Positions 46,763 to 54,359 of a DNA stretch of 64,000 bases are shown here, piece by piece (position 1 is the stretch's first letter; the number at the start of each line of letters is the position of its first letter). A program made the position numbers and the translations under genes. Source of the stretch: Bacteroidota bacterium. GTDB lineage: Bacteria; Bacteroidota; Bacteroidia; Flavobacteriales; Schleiferiaceae. The notes beneath the pieces were generated by a model, which saw only the letters and a list, made by a program, of their open reading frames with translations, was not told where the DNA came from and made no database searches. The stretch spans positions 248,001 through 312,000 of the forward strand of contig JANSYJ010000002.1 of the NCBI GenBank assembly GCA_024742495.1, read 5' to 3'.

Positions 46763-47212
46763 TCAACTTCCAATTAACTTTTTGGCTACCAATTGATCAA
46801 TCGGCAAGTTTAGTTGATGGGGCTTTAAGTCGACCAATCTTGTCCAAATTAGTTCTTGATCCCCATGCTTCTTGAAAGTTACGGGCTCAGTCCGGTGGAG
46901 TAGAGGGCTTAGATCTGCGCAACTTACCTTATAGTAAATGCTCATTACTTGCATGCGATTGGAAAAGGCCGAAGGAACATAGTCTTCCGTAGTGTAAAAG
47001 TGAGAATCCACCTGTATCTGGAGCTGGCACTCTTCCATGAACTCGCGTTTTAAACAGGCGATGGTGCCTTCTCCAAACTCTAAGCCACCTCCGGGGAATT
47101 TGGTATAGATACCACCGTAAATATTTTCCTTGCTTAAGAGTAATTGTCCTTGGTGTTCTAAAAGACCATATACCCGAATTGTAAAGGCCTCAATTGTTTG
47201 ATTTTCGCTCAT
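46763..47212 (-). CDS. Nudix hydrolase
   Basis: The 149-residue protein hydrolyses a nucleoside diphosphate-X type bond. The Nudix box starts GGLEFGEGTIACLKREF and continues MEECQL, so the metal-binding REFMEE core is intact, but the consensus Gly after EEx is replaced by Gln. The IYGGIYTKFPGGG lead-in is typical. Its ATG overlaps the stop of the upstream T9SS cargo gene (ATGA), so both are translated from one mRNA. The substrate cannot be predicted. Confidence 0.9.
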   Translation of the reverse strand: MSENQTIEAFTIRVYGLLEHQGQLLLSKENIYGGIYTKFPGGGLEFGEGTIACLKREFMEECQLQIQVDSHFYTTEDYVPSAFSNRMQVMSIYYKVSCADLSPLLHRTEPVTFKKHGDQELIWTRLVDLKPHQLNLPIDQLVAKKLIGS

Positions 47213-49179
47213 CGAATCAAATTTACGATTCCGCGTAAAACTCTTTCTTCACTCGTGGAGGATAATTGATATTTGAAATAATAAACGTAACTACCACTGG
47301 GTAGGTCAGAGCCATCCCACTGGCTTTTTATCAATTGAGCTTGTTGTTTGCCAAAGCGATCAAAAACTTGTAATTCGTAATAAAACAGCCTATTTGGGTC
47401 GGGCCCGAAAACATCATTGAGCCCATCGCCATTAGGGGTGAAAGCATTGGGTAGCATTAATTCAAAATCGGAAAATACTGGGTATAGGGTGTCCCCAGAT
47501 AGGCAACCATTGGTATCAATATAGTTTAAGACTACCCCTTCCGACATTTCGCTGAAGGATCTAATTTCAAGGGGATTAGTGAAATAGCTACTGTCGCCGA
47601 TAGTCCAATAAATCCCTGGCAGGGGAGGACTAGCTACGAAACTTATACTGTCGCCAAGGGCAGGTGTTTCTGGGCTAAAAGTAGCGCTGAGGTTTATACT
47701 TGGGTGATAGCTAATGAAAATTGAATCTCTAAAAACACCACTGCCGCAAATGCTGGAAACCTCGCACCATATTAATCCTTCTTGCTCCACTAGTAAGCTG
47801 TCGCTTTGATCACCAGTGCTCCAAATTATATTGTATTCATCTAGGGGCAAATTCGGTTTTAAGTAGAGACTATCATTTTTACAAATCACGCTATCACCGC
47901 CAAGGTCGAAGGACAAGCCGGGATCAGCCACGGTGCAATAGATGTTTTCGGTTAAAGTCGGATTTTGTTCCGGGAAGCTGAAATTTTGAAGGCTAAACCC
48001 CGCATAGGGGCTGGGGTTCAGGTTAGGATTAAGAGTATCCTCCATTAGATAGGATGGTTCCGCTCCAAGCGTGGTTAAAGTGGCCGGGCATAAATTTAAT
48101 GCATCGAGATCCCGCGGAAGTGTTCTAAGGCTTAGGGCTTGATAATTAGCAAAGTTATAGTCGATTAAACCGTGGATCAGCATTTTGTCTGGTCCTATTA
48201 TTTTTAGATCTCTGGCGCTGATAAAATCCCCGGTAATAAGGGGTAGTAAATGAGCTTGTAGGTAGCTGCCATTTTCGTCGAGTTCCAAAATACCAAGATT
48301 AATTCCCGTAAGGCCGTAATCGGTATAGGAAAGCAGGATATGTCCATTTTCATCTACAGTAGCGCTGCCTGCATTTATATGAAGGTAATTATCGGTGAAC
48401 CAAAGTAAATTCCCCTGTAAATCAATTTTTAAAAGCCCCGTACGATCTAGGGCCCCAATGTATTTGTGGAAAATCAAATAGCCATCGGGAAGGGCAATTG
48501 GGGGTATTTGACTTTGCTGGAAGTTTTGAAGGCTTTTAATCCATTCTATGTTTCCATTGCCATCTAGCTTATAGATTGTTCTGCCAGTGGTGTTTAATAA
48601 TCCTCCCGAAGGAGCGGGAACAGACATCCCCCAAATAAATATGGAGCCGTATTGGAAGGCATGTATTTGCTGCCCTTGGGGGTTTAGTTTCAGAATGGTA
48701 TTTGAGTAGCCTCCCGTGCTAGTGGCATTTCCAGTAAAGTAGAGGTTTCCATCCACATCAATATGAAATTGATACCAAACAAAGTTGATCGGGGCGGTGA
48801 TGCTTTTACTCAATAAAACCTGGCCTTGCTGATTGAGTTTAATTAGAGCGATAGCACTATCCTGATTGCTACCTAATCCTGCCGCTAACCAGATAAACTC
48901 ATTGTCGTTTTGAATGCGGATGAGGCGATTAAGATCTAATCCTTCAAAGAATGTTTTAGACCATAAGGTGTCGCCACAAGCATCGAAAAACATGAGGAGG
49001 GCCGCATTGCTACCATTAAAATTGCTGGCCGCTCCCAATGCGTAATTCCCATTTTCAAACAAGCTTATTTCCGAACTTAAATTGGCGTCAAAACCAAAGT
49101 AAACTCTTTTTTGCCCTAAAGCTGAAAAGCTTAGCACTAGCAAGAATTGACAAATTAACTTAGAGGTGAACCTTTCCAT
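47209..49179 (-). CDS. secreted protein with T9SS type B (CHU_C) C-terminal domain
   Basis: The 656-residue protein starts with a signal peptide (about residues 1-23) and a repeat region of about 350 residues. Repeats such as IDVDGNLYFTGNA, LDGNGNIEWIKS and IDLQGNLLWFTD suggest a beta propeller. A PKD/Ig-like segment follows. It ends with the gliding-motility-associated type B domain (LPNAFTPNGDGLNDVF, VFDRFGKQ, WDGSDLPSGSYVYYF). Such proteins are exported by the T9SS and often form surface filaments or adhesins. Linked by a four-base overlap to the Nudix gene. Confidence 0.88.
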   Translation of the reverse strand: MERFTSKLICQFLLVLSFSALGQKRVYFGFDANLSSEISLFENGNYALGAASNFNGSNAALLMFFDACGDTLWSKTFFEGLDLNRLIRIQNDNEFIWLAAGLGSNQDSAIALIKLNQQGQVLLSKSITAPINFVWYQFHIDVDGNLYFTGNATSTGGYSNTILKLNPQGQQIHAFQYGSIFIWGMSVPAPSGGLLNTTGRTIYKLDGNGNIEWIKSLQNFQQSQIPPIALPDGYLIFHKYIGALDRTGLLKIDLQGNLLWFTDNYLHINAGSATVDENGHILLSYTDYGLTGINLGILELDENGSYLQAHLLPLITGDFISARDLKIIGPDKMLIHGLIDYNFANYQALSLRTLPRDLDALNLCPATLTTLGAEPSYLMEDTLNPNLNPSPYAGFSLQNFSFPEQNPTLTENIYCTVADPGLSFDLGGDSVICKNDSLYLKPNLPLDEYNIIWSTGDQSDSLLVEQEGLIWCEVSSICGSGVFRDSIFISYHPSINLSATFSPETPALGDSISFVASPPLPGIYWTIGDSSYFTNPLEIRSFSEMSEGVVLNYIDTNGCLSGDTLYPVFSDFELMLPNAFTPNGDGLNDVFGPDPNRLFYYELQVFDRFGKQQAQLIKSQWDGSDLPSGSYVYYFKYQLSSTSEERVLRGIVNLIR

Positions 49180-49245
49180 TACTTATCAAAGAAACGTGAT
49201 TTGTTTGAGAAGGGTTGAGTGCAAGGGAGGCCTCCTGTTTTGGTC

Positions 49246-49917
49246 TTAGGGTTTTAAGGCACGAGCCATTTCGCGTTTGCCCGGTGGCCCCGGTATTTTA
49301 GCAACTTCCAAGCCGGCGGCTTTCATTGCTCTTCTAACCGATCCTTTAACGCAATAACTAACAAGATAGCCTCCTGGCTTCAGGGCCAATTGCATCTTTT
49401 TGAAAATGGCCTCGCTCCAAAGCTTAGGTTGCGCTTCGGGGGAAAAGGCATCAAAGTAAATGAGATCGTATCTGTTGTGCACAGGATTAAAATCCTTTAA
49501 ATCACAATTATTCTTGACTAATTTAAAATTAGGGCTAAGGGCGGTTTCAAGCTCCCAAGGGGCTTGATGAAGTGCACGGTAGAAAAGTTGATATTCCGGC
49601 TTGGAGTCAAACAGTGTTGGCCATTGGATTGATTGCCACTCGTCTTTTTCTAGAGGATATTTCTCCAAGGAATGATAATGGATATCCTGTTCAAATTTGG
49701 CTTTTTCAAAATGACTGAGCAAGGCGTTTAAACCAGTGCCGAAGCCAATTTCCAAAATGGAAACTTCCGCTTGAGACGAAAATTGTTTTAGCCCCGCTTC
49801 TATAAAAACATGGCGCGACTCTTGGAGCGCGCCATGATGTGAATGATAATTTTGATTTAGGTCGGGAACGAAAAGACTAGGGCTACCATCTTTGGTTACT
49901 ACCCATTCTCTTTTCAT
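49246..49917 (-). CDS. mnmD: tRNA 5-methylaminomethyl-2-thiouridine methyltransferase, MnmD-like
   Basis: The 223-residue protein is the stand-alone methyltransferase half of MnmC (DUF752), which finishes mnm5s2U at the wobble position of some tRNAs. The SAM-binding LEIGFGTGLNALL motif is at about residues 56-68, YDLIYFDAFSPEAQPKLWS near 150 and the Gly-Pro-rich C-terminus (KIPGPPGKREMARA) is typical. The FAD-dependent domain of MnmC is missing, as in other stand-alone forms. It overlaps the upstream cytochrome gene by four bases. Confidence 0.9.
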   Translation of the reverse strand: MKREWVVTKDGSPSLFVPDLNQNYHSHHGALQESRHVFIEAGLKQFSSQAEVSILEIGFGTGLNALLSHFEKAKFEQDIHYHSLEKYPLEKDEWQSIQWPTLFDSKPEYQLFYRALHQAPWELETALSPNFKLVKNNCDLKDFNPVHNRYDLIYFDAFSPEAQPKLWSEAIFKKMQLALKPGGYLVSYCVKGSVRRAMKAAGLEVAKIPGPPGKREMARALKP

Positions 49918-50414
49918 GATTTAGACTCAAAATCTTTGATCTTCATTTTCTTGATCTTGGCTAATGGGCCTTGGCAGTAAATGGTGTGGCAACTAGCGCA
50001 AGTGGAGATCATATTGTTGTAGGCCTGGATACCTTCTTCCTTAGTGCTTGCTTTGGTGATGGCCTCCATGTTTTTAATGTACTCCTTGGCCAATCCATCA
50101 AAAGTTTCATTGAGTTGTTCTGCCGATTCCGCACTATGAATGCTTAGCCAATCCTCTGGGAAGCTTTCTGGAATCTCTCCATTTTTGATTTGTTCCTTCA
50201 GCGCAAGGTTTTTATCGTACATGCTGCGCATTAGCAATGCTAATTCGCTGGGTTCATTAACATCGAGCACTTTTTCTTCGCTCTCTGAAGGCTCAGTAGC
50301 TTCCTGCTTTACTGCGGCGGTCTCGTTTGTATTGTCTTTTGCTTGCTCTTGGCAGGCCACAAAAAAGGATGCCCCAATAAGGCATCCTCCAATGATAAAC
50401 TTTTTAAAAGTCAT
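49914..50414 (-). CDS. monohaem c-type cytochrome lipoprotein
   Basis: The 166-residue protein has a lipobox-like signal (GASFFVAC near residue 21), an acidic low-complexity linker (about 25-48) and a helical domain. The single haem site CASCH is near residue 140 and resembles the C-terminal placement of the cytochrome c' / c556 type. Its axial ligand opposite the haem His may be one of the N-terminal Mets (LLMRSMYDKN). It lies between DUF4920 and mnmD with four-base spacing. Electron partner unknown. Confidence 0.78.
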   Translation of the reverse strand: MTFKKFIIGGCLIGASFFVACQEQAKDNTNETAAVKQEATEPSESEEKVLDVNEPSELALLMRSMYDKNLALKEQIKNGEIPESFPEDWLSIHSAESAEQLNETFDGLAKEYIKNMEAITKASTKEEGIQAYNNMISTCASCHTIYCQGPLAKIKKMKIKDFESKS

Positions 50415-50417
50415 AGC

Positions 50418-50942
50418 TTAACTCTTAATGATCACACCGTCAGCAGTAAAGCGTACGCTAACTTCTGGCTCTGTAATAGCGGCTATTTCTTCTTCCGACT
50501 TTCCAGCATCGCTAGCAAGATGCTGCAAATGCTCTACCGAAAAAGATTCTACAAAGGCGATTCCTTCAGCTATAGCTTCCTCACCATCAAGGTTCTTCGG
50601 TACAAAGAACTCATAATCGCGGAAACGCACAAAAAGCTCTTCGTCGTTTCCTAAATCCATGCGCATCCAGCAACCTTTCTTTTGACAAGATGAATTTACT
50701 ATGCCTTTTATCTTTACCCGAACCGAATCTTGCTCTTCCATCATCGCCATTAAATCGGCAACATCAATGGCACCTTCCTCGGTGATTGTATCACCAAAGT
50801 AATGATTTTCAGTAGCTTCAGTTTCAGCCATGGCCATGGTGCTATCGGCGGGCTCCGCGGTTTCGCTATCACCTTCGTTTGTTGTACTTTTGCAAGCGCT
50901 AAGCAGCGCTATTGCAGAAAGAAAAAATGCGAATTTTTTCAT
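50418..50942 (-). CDS. DUF4920 lipoprotein
   Basis: The 174-residue protein has a lipobox (ALLSAC near residue 17), a Thr/Glu-rich linker and a DUF4920 domain. That domain includes VRVKIKGIVNSSCQKKGCWMRM with the conserved Cys/Lys/Gly/Cys/Trp cluster and FVRFRDYEFFVPKNLDG. The Cys pair (SCQKKGC) could bind metal or cycle as a disulfide. Position in an operon with a c-type cytochrome suggests an envelope redox role (inference). Preceded by a candidate promoter. Confidence 0.85.
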   Translation of the reverse strand: MKKFAFFLSAIALLSACKSTTNEGDSETAEPADSTMAMAETEATENHYFGDTITEEGAIDVADLMAMMEEQDSVRVKIKGIVNSSCQKKGCWMRMDLGNDEELFVRFRDYEFFVPKNLDGEEAIAEGIAFVESFSVEHLQHLASDAGKSEEEIAAITEPEVSVRFTADGVIIKS

Positions 50943-50966
50943 GTTTTAAATCTCTTTTTACAATGG

Positions 50967-50997
50967 CAAAGATAGCATTCTCTCACAAGCGCGAAAA
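50967..50997 (-). promoter_or_regulatory. candidate promoter of DUF4920-cytochrome-mnmD
   Basis: On the minus strand TATCTTTG (50967-50974) fits TAnnTTTG, with TTTT 19 bases upstream. It points away from ilvE, and the shared palindrome lies just behind its -33 box. Confidence 0.5.
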
Positions 50998-50999
50998 TG

Positions 51000-51017
51000 T
51001 GAGTCAACATTGACTCA
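51000..51017. promoter_or_regulatory. inverted repeat upstream of ilvE, candidate operator
   Basis: TGAGTCAA and TTGACTCA are exact reverse complements separated by two bases. The site lies 15 bases before the ilvE ATG, in the 90-base divergent gap with the DUF4920 operon. Confidence 0.55.
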
Positions 51018-51032
51018 ATAAAGATTTTTAGA

Positions 51033-52079
51033 ATGAAGATTACCAAAACCACACAGTCACGTCTTAAGGATGTTGACTTTTCAAATCTGGTTTTTGGGAC
51101 TCAATTCAGCGATCATATGTTGATTGCAGAATACAGCGATGGGTCCTGGTCAGAGCCAGAAATTAAACCTTACGGTCCTTTAAGCTTTACACCGGCTATG
51201 CACACCTTGCATTATGGTCAGGCGATTTTCGAAGGTCAAAAGGCTTATTATATGGAAAATGGCGAAATAGGAATTTTTCGTCCAGAGGCCAATGCCAAAC
51301 GCCTGAATCATTCGGCAAGTCGGATGTTTATGCCTGAGTTTCCAGTAGAGTGGTTTATGGAAGGGATAAAAGCCCTGGTCGATTTGGATCGTGAATGGGT
51401 GCCTAAAGAGGCGAATCACTCGCTTTATTTAAGACCATTTATGTTCGGTAGCTCAGAATTTGTAGCCGCACGACCATCTGAAAAATACACCCTCTGTATT
51501 ATTACTTCCCCAGTTGGGCCCTACTATGCAGGAGATGTAAAAGTTAAAATCGAAGAGACCTTTACCCGCAGCGCCGCTGGTGGTGTTGGTTCTACTAAAT
51601 GTGCCGGCAACTATGGCGGGGCATTTTATGCTACCGATCAAGCGCGCAAGGAAGGTTACACACAAGTAATTTGGACCGACCACGCCAACCATGAGTTAAT
51701 TGAGGAGTCGGGGACCATGAATATTGGGTTTATCATTGATGATACCTTTATCACCCCTCCTTTAAGCGAAAGAATTTTAGCGGGGATTACACGCGAAAGT
51801 ATCTTAACGCTTTTACGCGATCGTAATATTGTAAAGGTCGAGGAGCGCCCAATTAAAGTTGATGAAGTGGTAAAAGCCGCTCAAGAAGGTCGACTCAAAG
51901 AAGCCTTTGGAATGGGAACGGCGGCAGTGATTAGTCCCATTAATGTAATCGGCTACCGCGGAACGGATTTTAAAATCCCAACCCCGATGGATGGATATGC
52001 GATGCGAATTAAAAAGGAACTTACCGATTTACGTAGCGGAGCCGCTGAGGATCCCTACGGCTGGATGCTGAAGTTTTAA
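51033..52079 (+). CDS. ilvE: branched-chain amino acid aminotransferase
   Basis: This PLP enzyme (348 residues) makes or breaks down leucine, isoleucine and valine using 2-oxoglutarate/glutamate. It belongs to fold type IV. The PLP-Lys lies in TKCAGNYGGAFYAT, HYGQAIFEGQKAY is the substrate-loop signature, and EESGTMNIGFII and GITRESIL follow. The N-terminal segment (DFSNLVFGTQFSDHM) marks the larger group II BCAT form. A perfect inverted repeat lies immediately upstream, and a strong terminator follows. Confidence 0.96.
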   Translation: MKITKTTQSRLKDVDFSNLVFGTQFSDHMLIAEYSDGSWSEPEIKPYGPLSFTPAMHTLHYGQAIFEGQKAYYMENGEIGIFRPEANAKRLNHSASRMFMPEFPVEWFMEGIKALVDLDREWVPKEANHSLYLRPFMFGSSEFVAARPSEKYTLCIITSPVGPYYAGDVKVKIEETFTRSAAGGVGSTKCAGNYGGAFYATDQARKEGYTQVIWTDHANHELIEESGTMNIGFIIDDTFITPPLSERILAGITRESILTLLRDRNIVKVEERPIKVDEVVKAAQEGRLKEAFGMGTAAVISPINVIGYRGTDFKIPTPMDGYAMRIKKELTDLRSGAAEDPYGWMLKF

Positions 52080-52106
52080 GATAGGTATTCCAATAAATTA
52101 TATCTA

Positions 52107-52133
52107 AGCCTCCTGAAAAGGGAGGCTTTTTTT
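52107..52133 (+). terminator. Rho-independent terminator after ilvE
   Basis: AGCCTCC, a short loop and GGAGGCT are followed by seven Ts. Confidence 0.9.
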
Positions 52134-52146
52134 GCCCTCATTCGGC

Positions 52147-52180
52147 AATACGTAACATTTTTTATTGATAATTACGTATT
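52147..52180 (+). promoter_or_regulatory. inverted repeats at the toxin-antitoxin promoter
   Basis: AATACGTAA (52147-52155) and TTACGTATT (52172-52180) are exact reverse complements 16 bases apart, each containing the palindrome TACGTA. They lie 23 bases before the antitoxin ATG, and the right arm overlaps a TATTTTTA box. They fit an autoregulatory operator. Confidence 0.5.
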
Positions 52181-52202
52181 TTTACATTAAAACCCCCATT
52201 GT

Positions 52203-52448
52203 ATGACAACTAAACTCACTTTATCTATGGATCAAGACATCATTCGAAAGGCGAAGATTTATGCTCGACAGCAAAATCGAAGTCTATCCAACTTAATTGA
52301 AAGCTATTTACGTTCATTAATCGAAGAAGGTGGGCTTTCGGACTTCCATCTAAACCGTGATTTAGCTAGTTTAAGAGGGGCCTTTAAGGAAACGAACAGA
52401 TTTGATATAGGCTCAGCCTTAACAGAAAAGTATCTAAAGAATGATTAG
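52203..52448 (+). CDS. antitoxin, DUF6364-like ribbon-helix-helix protein
   Basis: The 81-residue protein starts with a strand-helix-helix pattern, TTKLTLSMDQDIIRKAKIYA followed by RSLSNLIESYLRSL. This is the ribbon-helix-helix DNA-binding fold of many antitoxins. The C-terminal half (DLASLRGAFKE ... LTEKYLKND) should wrap the toxin. Its stop lies inside the toxin start, an eight-base overlap typical of type II systems. Inverted repeats upstream are likely its binding site. Confidence 0.85.
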   Translation: MTTKLTLSMDQDIIRKAKIYARQQNRSLSNLIESYLRSLIEEGGLSDFHLNRDLASLRGAFKETNRFDIGSALTEKYLKND

Positions 52449-52860
52449 CCTTTTACTCGATACAGATGTTCTTCTAGATTACTTATTCAATCGGGAGGGT
52501 CATGCTGAATGGAGTCAAGAAGTCCTACTAGCAGCTCAAACTTCAGATTTAAATGCTTTTGTAACTCCAGTAGCGCTTAGTAATCTCTATTATTTATTAC
52601 GCAAGGAAGCCTCTCATCAGAGAGTTATTAAAGCCTTAAAAATTCTTCTTCAATACCTCCAAGTAGCGGGTGGCGGTAAAGAGGTGATCGAGCTTGCCTT
52701 GAACTCTCAATTCACTGATTTCGAAGATGCCATCCAAAATTTTTCTGCGATAAAACAGGGTGAAATAAGTATTATACTAACGAGAAACTTAAAGGATTAC
52801 CGTTCGAGTGAAATCATTATTATGAGCCCAATAGAGTTTTGTAAGGCGCATTTGCACTAA
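52441..52860 (+). CDS. PIN domain toxin (VapC-like ribonuclease)
   Basis: The 139-residue protein is a predicted Mg2+-dependent RNase of a type II toxin-antitoxin pair. Acidic metal ligands are visible as Asp7 in LLLDTDVLLDYL, a FEDAIQ motif near residue 94 and the TRNLKDY segment near 115-121; the last is where many VapC-like proteins have TxDxxF. The ATG overlaps the antitoxin gene. RNA target unknown. The pair sits between ilvE and metK, each with its own signals, like a small inserted module. Confidence 0.88.
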   Translation: MISLLLDTDVLLDYLFNREGHAEWSQEVLLAAQTSDLNAFVTPVALSNLYYLLRKEASHQRVIKALKILLQYLQVAGGGKEVIELALNSQFTDFEDAIQNFSAIKQGEISIILTRNLKDYRSSEIIIMSPIEFCKAHLH

Positions 52861-52882
52861 CAAAGCCTTATATTAAAACCCT

Positions 52883-52908
52883 AGCTTTTAAATTTCAAAA
52901 GCTTTTTT
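52883..52908 (+). terminator. terminator of the toxin-antitoxin pair, overlapping the metK 3' end
   Basis: AGCTTTT and AAAAGCT form a perfect seven-pair stem with a seven-base loop and a run of Ts on the plus strand. The stem includes the last codons of the convergent metK. Confidence 0.6.
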
Positions 52909-54180
52909 CACATCATCTACTCGATCTAATTTCTCCCAGGTGAAAAGCTCTACCTCCATTTCTTTGAGCTCCTTGCCAATCCCATCTGGGCGCTCGAAGC
53001 TAACTTTTACCGTCTCGTTTTTTCTACCCATGTGACCATAAGCGGCACTAGGGGAATAAATCGGGTTTCTAAGCTTGAGGTTTTTCTCAATAAGTCCAGG
53101 ACGTAAATCAAATAGTTCCTTCACTTTAGCAGCAATCTGCCCGTCGTTGAGCGCCACTTTTGCAGATCCATAGGTATCTACAAATACGCCCATAGGCTCT
53201 ACCACACCAATGGCATAGGAAACCTGAACTAAAATTTGATCCGCTACTCCAGCTGCTACAAGGTTTTTAGCAATATGCCTTGCCGCATAAGCCGCAGAAC
53301 GGTCTACTTTACTAGGATCTTTACCACTAAAAGCACCACCGCCGTGTGCGCCTTTACCGCCGTAGGTATCCACAATAATCTTTCTACCAGTTAAACCGGC
53401 ATCTCCATGAGGACCACCAATAACGAATTTCCCGGTTGGGTTTATGTGATAATTAATATCATCGCCAAATAAAGCCTGTAAGTCTGGGCTTAATTGAGCC
53501 TTAACCTTAGGGATTAAAATCTTAATTATATCCTCTCGTATTTGAGCCAGCATTTTCTCATCTGCTTGGTTCTGACTTATTTCATCGGAAGCTTGCAAGA
53601 AATCGTCATGCTGGGTTGAAACCACAATGGCATCAATACGAACCGGCTTGTGATCATCATTATATTCAATGGTCACCTGCGCTTTGGCATCGGGACGGAG
53701 GTAGGCAATTTCGCTTCCATCGCGACGAAGGTCCGCCAAGGTTTGTAAAATACGGTGACTTAAGTCCAGCGCTAAAGGCATATAGTTTGCCGTCTCATTA
53801 GTGGCATAACCAAACATCATCCCTTGATCACCGGCACCTTGCTCTTCCAAGTTTCCGCGGTCTACACCTTGGTTAATATCCTGGCTTTGCTCGTGAATAG
53901 CGGATAGAATACCACAAGAATTGCCTTCAAACATATAGGCACTCTTGGTATAGCCAATTTTATTAATCACGTTTCTAGCAATCTGCTGTAAGTCTAAATA
54001 GGTTTCAGACTTTACTTCCCCAGCTAAAACAACTTGCCCCGTAGTAACTAGGGTTTCGCAGGCCACTTTAGAATTTGGGTCAAAGGCTAAGAAATGATCA
54101 AGAATTGCATCCGAAATTTGATCGGCAATTTTATCGGGATGTCCTTCAGATACGGACTCAGAGGTAAATAGGTAAGACAT
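52888..54180 (-). CDS. metK: S-adenosylmethionine synthetase
   Basis: MetK makes SAM from methionine and ATP. The 430-residue protein shows [30 protein letters not shown] (ATP-binding signature) and the [16 protein letters not shown] loop (phosphate-binding signature), read in parts. A longer frame begins 39 bases upstream, but the ATG at 54180 gives the standard [14 protein letters not shown] start. Length is somewhat above the 384 residues of E. coli, as in other Bacteroidota. Its 105-base leader carries a candidate SAM-sensing pseudoknot, so feedback control by its own product is likely. Confidence 0.97.
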   Translation of the reverse strand: MSYLFTSESVSEGHPDKIADQISDAILDHFLAFDPNSKVACETLVTTGQVVLAGEVKSETYLDLQQIARNVINKIGYTKSAYMFEGNSCGILSAIHEQSQDINQGVDRGNLEEQGAGDQGMMFGYATNETANYMPLALDLSHRILQTLADLRRDGSEIAYLRPDAKAQVTIEYNDDHKPVRIDAIVVSTQHDDFLQASDEISQNQADEKMLAQIREDIIKILIPKVKAQLSPDLQALFGDDINYHINPTGKFVIGGPHGDAGLTGRKIIVDTYGGKGAHGGGAFSGKDPSKVDRSAAYAARHIAKNLVAAGVADQILVQVSYAIGVVEPMGVFVDTYGSAKVALNDGQIAAKVKELFDLRPGLIEKNLKLRNPIYSPSAAYGHMGRKNETVKVSFERPDGIGKELKEMEVELFTWEKLDRVDDVKKAFEI

Positions 54181-54183
54181 ATG

Positions 54184-54281
54184 CTTCTTTTTATAAGAGG
54201 TGCGGTTTAAGAAGGCCAATTGCTTACGCTAAACTGGTTTAGCATTTTTTTAGGTGGTTGCAATCAGCCAAATTTTTCCAC
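54184..54281 (-). ncRNA. candidate SAM-II/SAM-V-like riboswitch in the metK leader
   Basis: Read on the minus strand, a short P1 (GTGG, 54278-54281, with CCAC, 54254-54257) encloses a loop containing TTTGG, CTGA and TTGCAA. After P1 come TAAAAAAATGCTAAA and CCAG. Known SAM-II aptamers have UUGCWA and UAAAAAANGCUAAA in the same order and spacing, with a pseudoknot between the loop and the 3' end; here UUGG (54268-54271) can pair with CCAG (54234-54237). The aptamer spans 54234-54281 and begins within a few bases of the predicted transcription start. Downstream, GCTAAA-ccag-TTTAGC (54228-54243) and GCAATTGGCC (54214-54223) can form a competing fold. The last stem, CTTCTT/AAGAAG (54184-54214), lies next to the start codon. 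Confidence 0.7.
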
Positions 54282-54289
54282 GTCGGCGG

Positions 54290-54297
54290 CAAATGTA
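54290..54297 (-). promoter_or_regulatory. candidate metK -7 box
   Basis: TACATTTG on the minus strand is a perfect TAnnTTTG. No clear TTTG is found 18-20 bases upstream. The start would fall near 54284, three bases before the aptamer. Confidence 0.5.
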
Positions 54298-54359
54298 GAA
54301 AATTTTCTAAGCTCCATTCGGATGGCATCGAATTTGATTTCAAAAAATTAATTGATGCT

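Noticed and set aside
49226-49235. GGAGGCCTCC palindrome after mnmD as terminator
   Set aside because: It is a loop-less palindrome without a T-tract, so terminator function is unsupported.
51000-51017. TGAGTCA core as a bZIP-type site
   Set aside because: The resemblance to the eukaryotic AP-1/GCN4 site is a coincidence; bacteria do not have such regulators.
54228-54250. Plus-strand terminator (GCTAAA...TTTAGC followed by Ts)
   Set aside because: No plus-strand gene ends there. The same bases are better explained as part of the metK leader on the minus strand.
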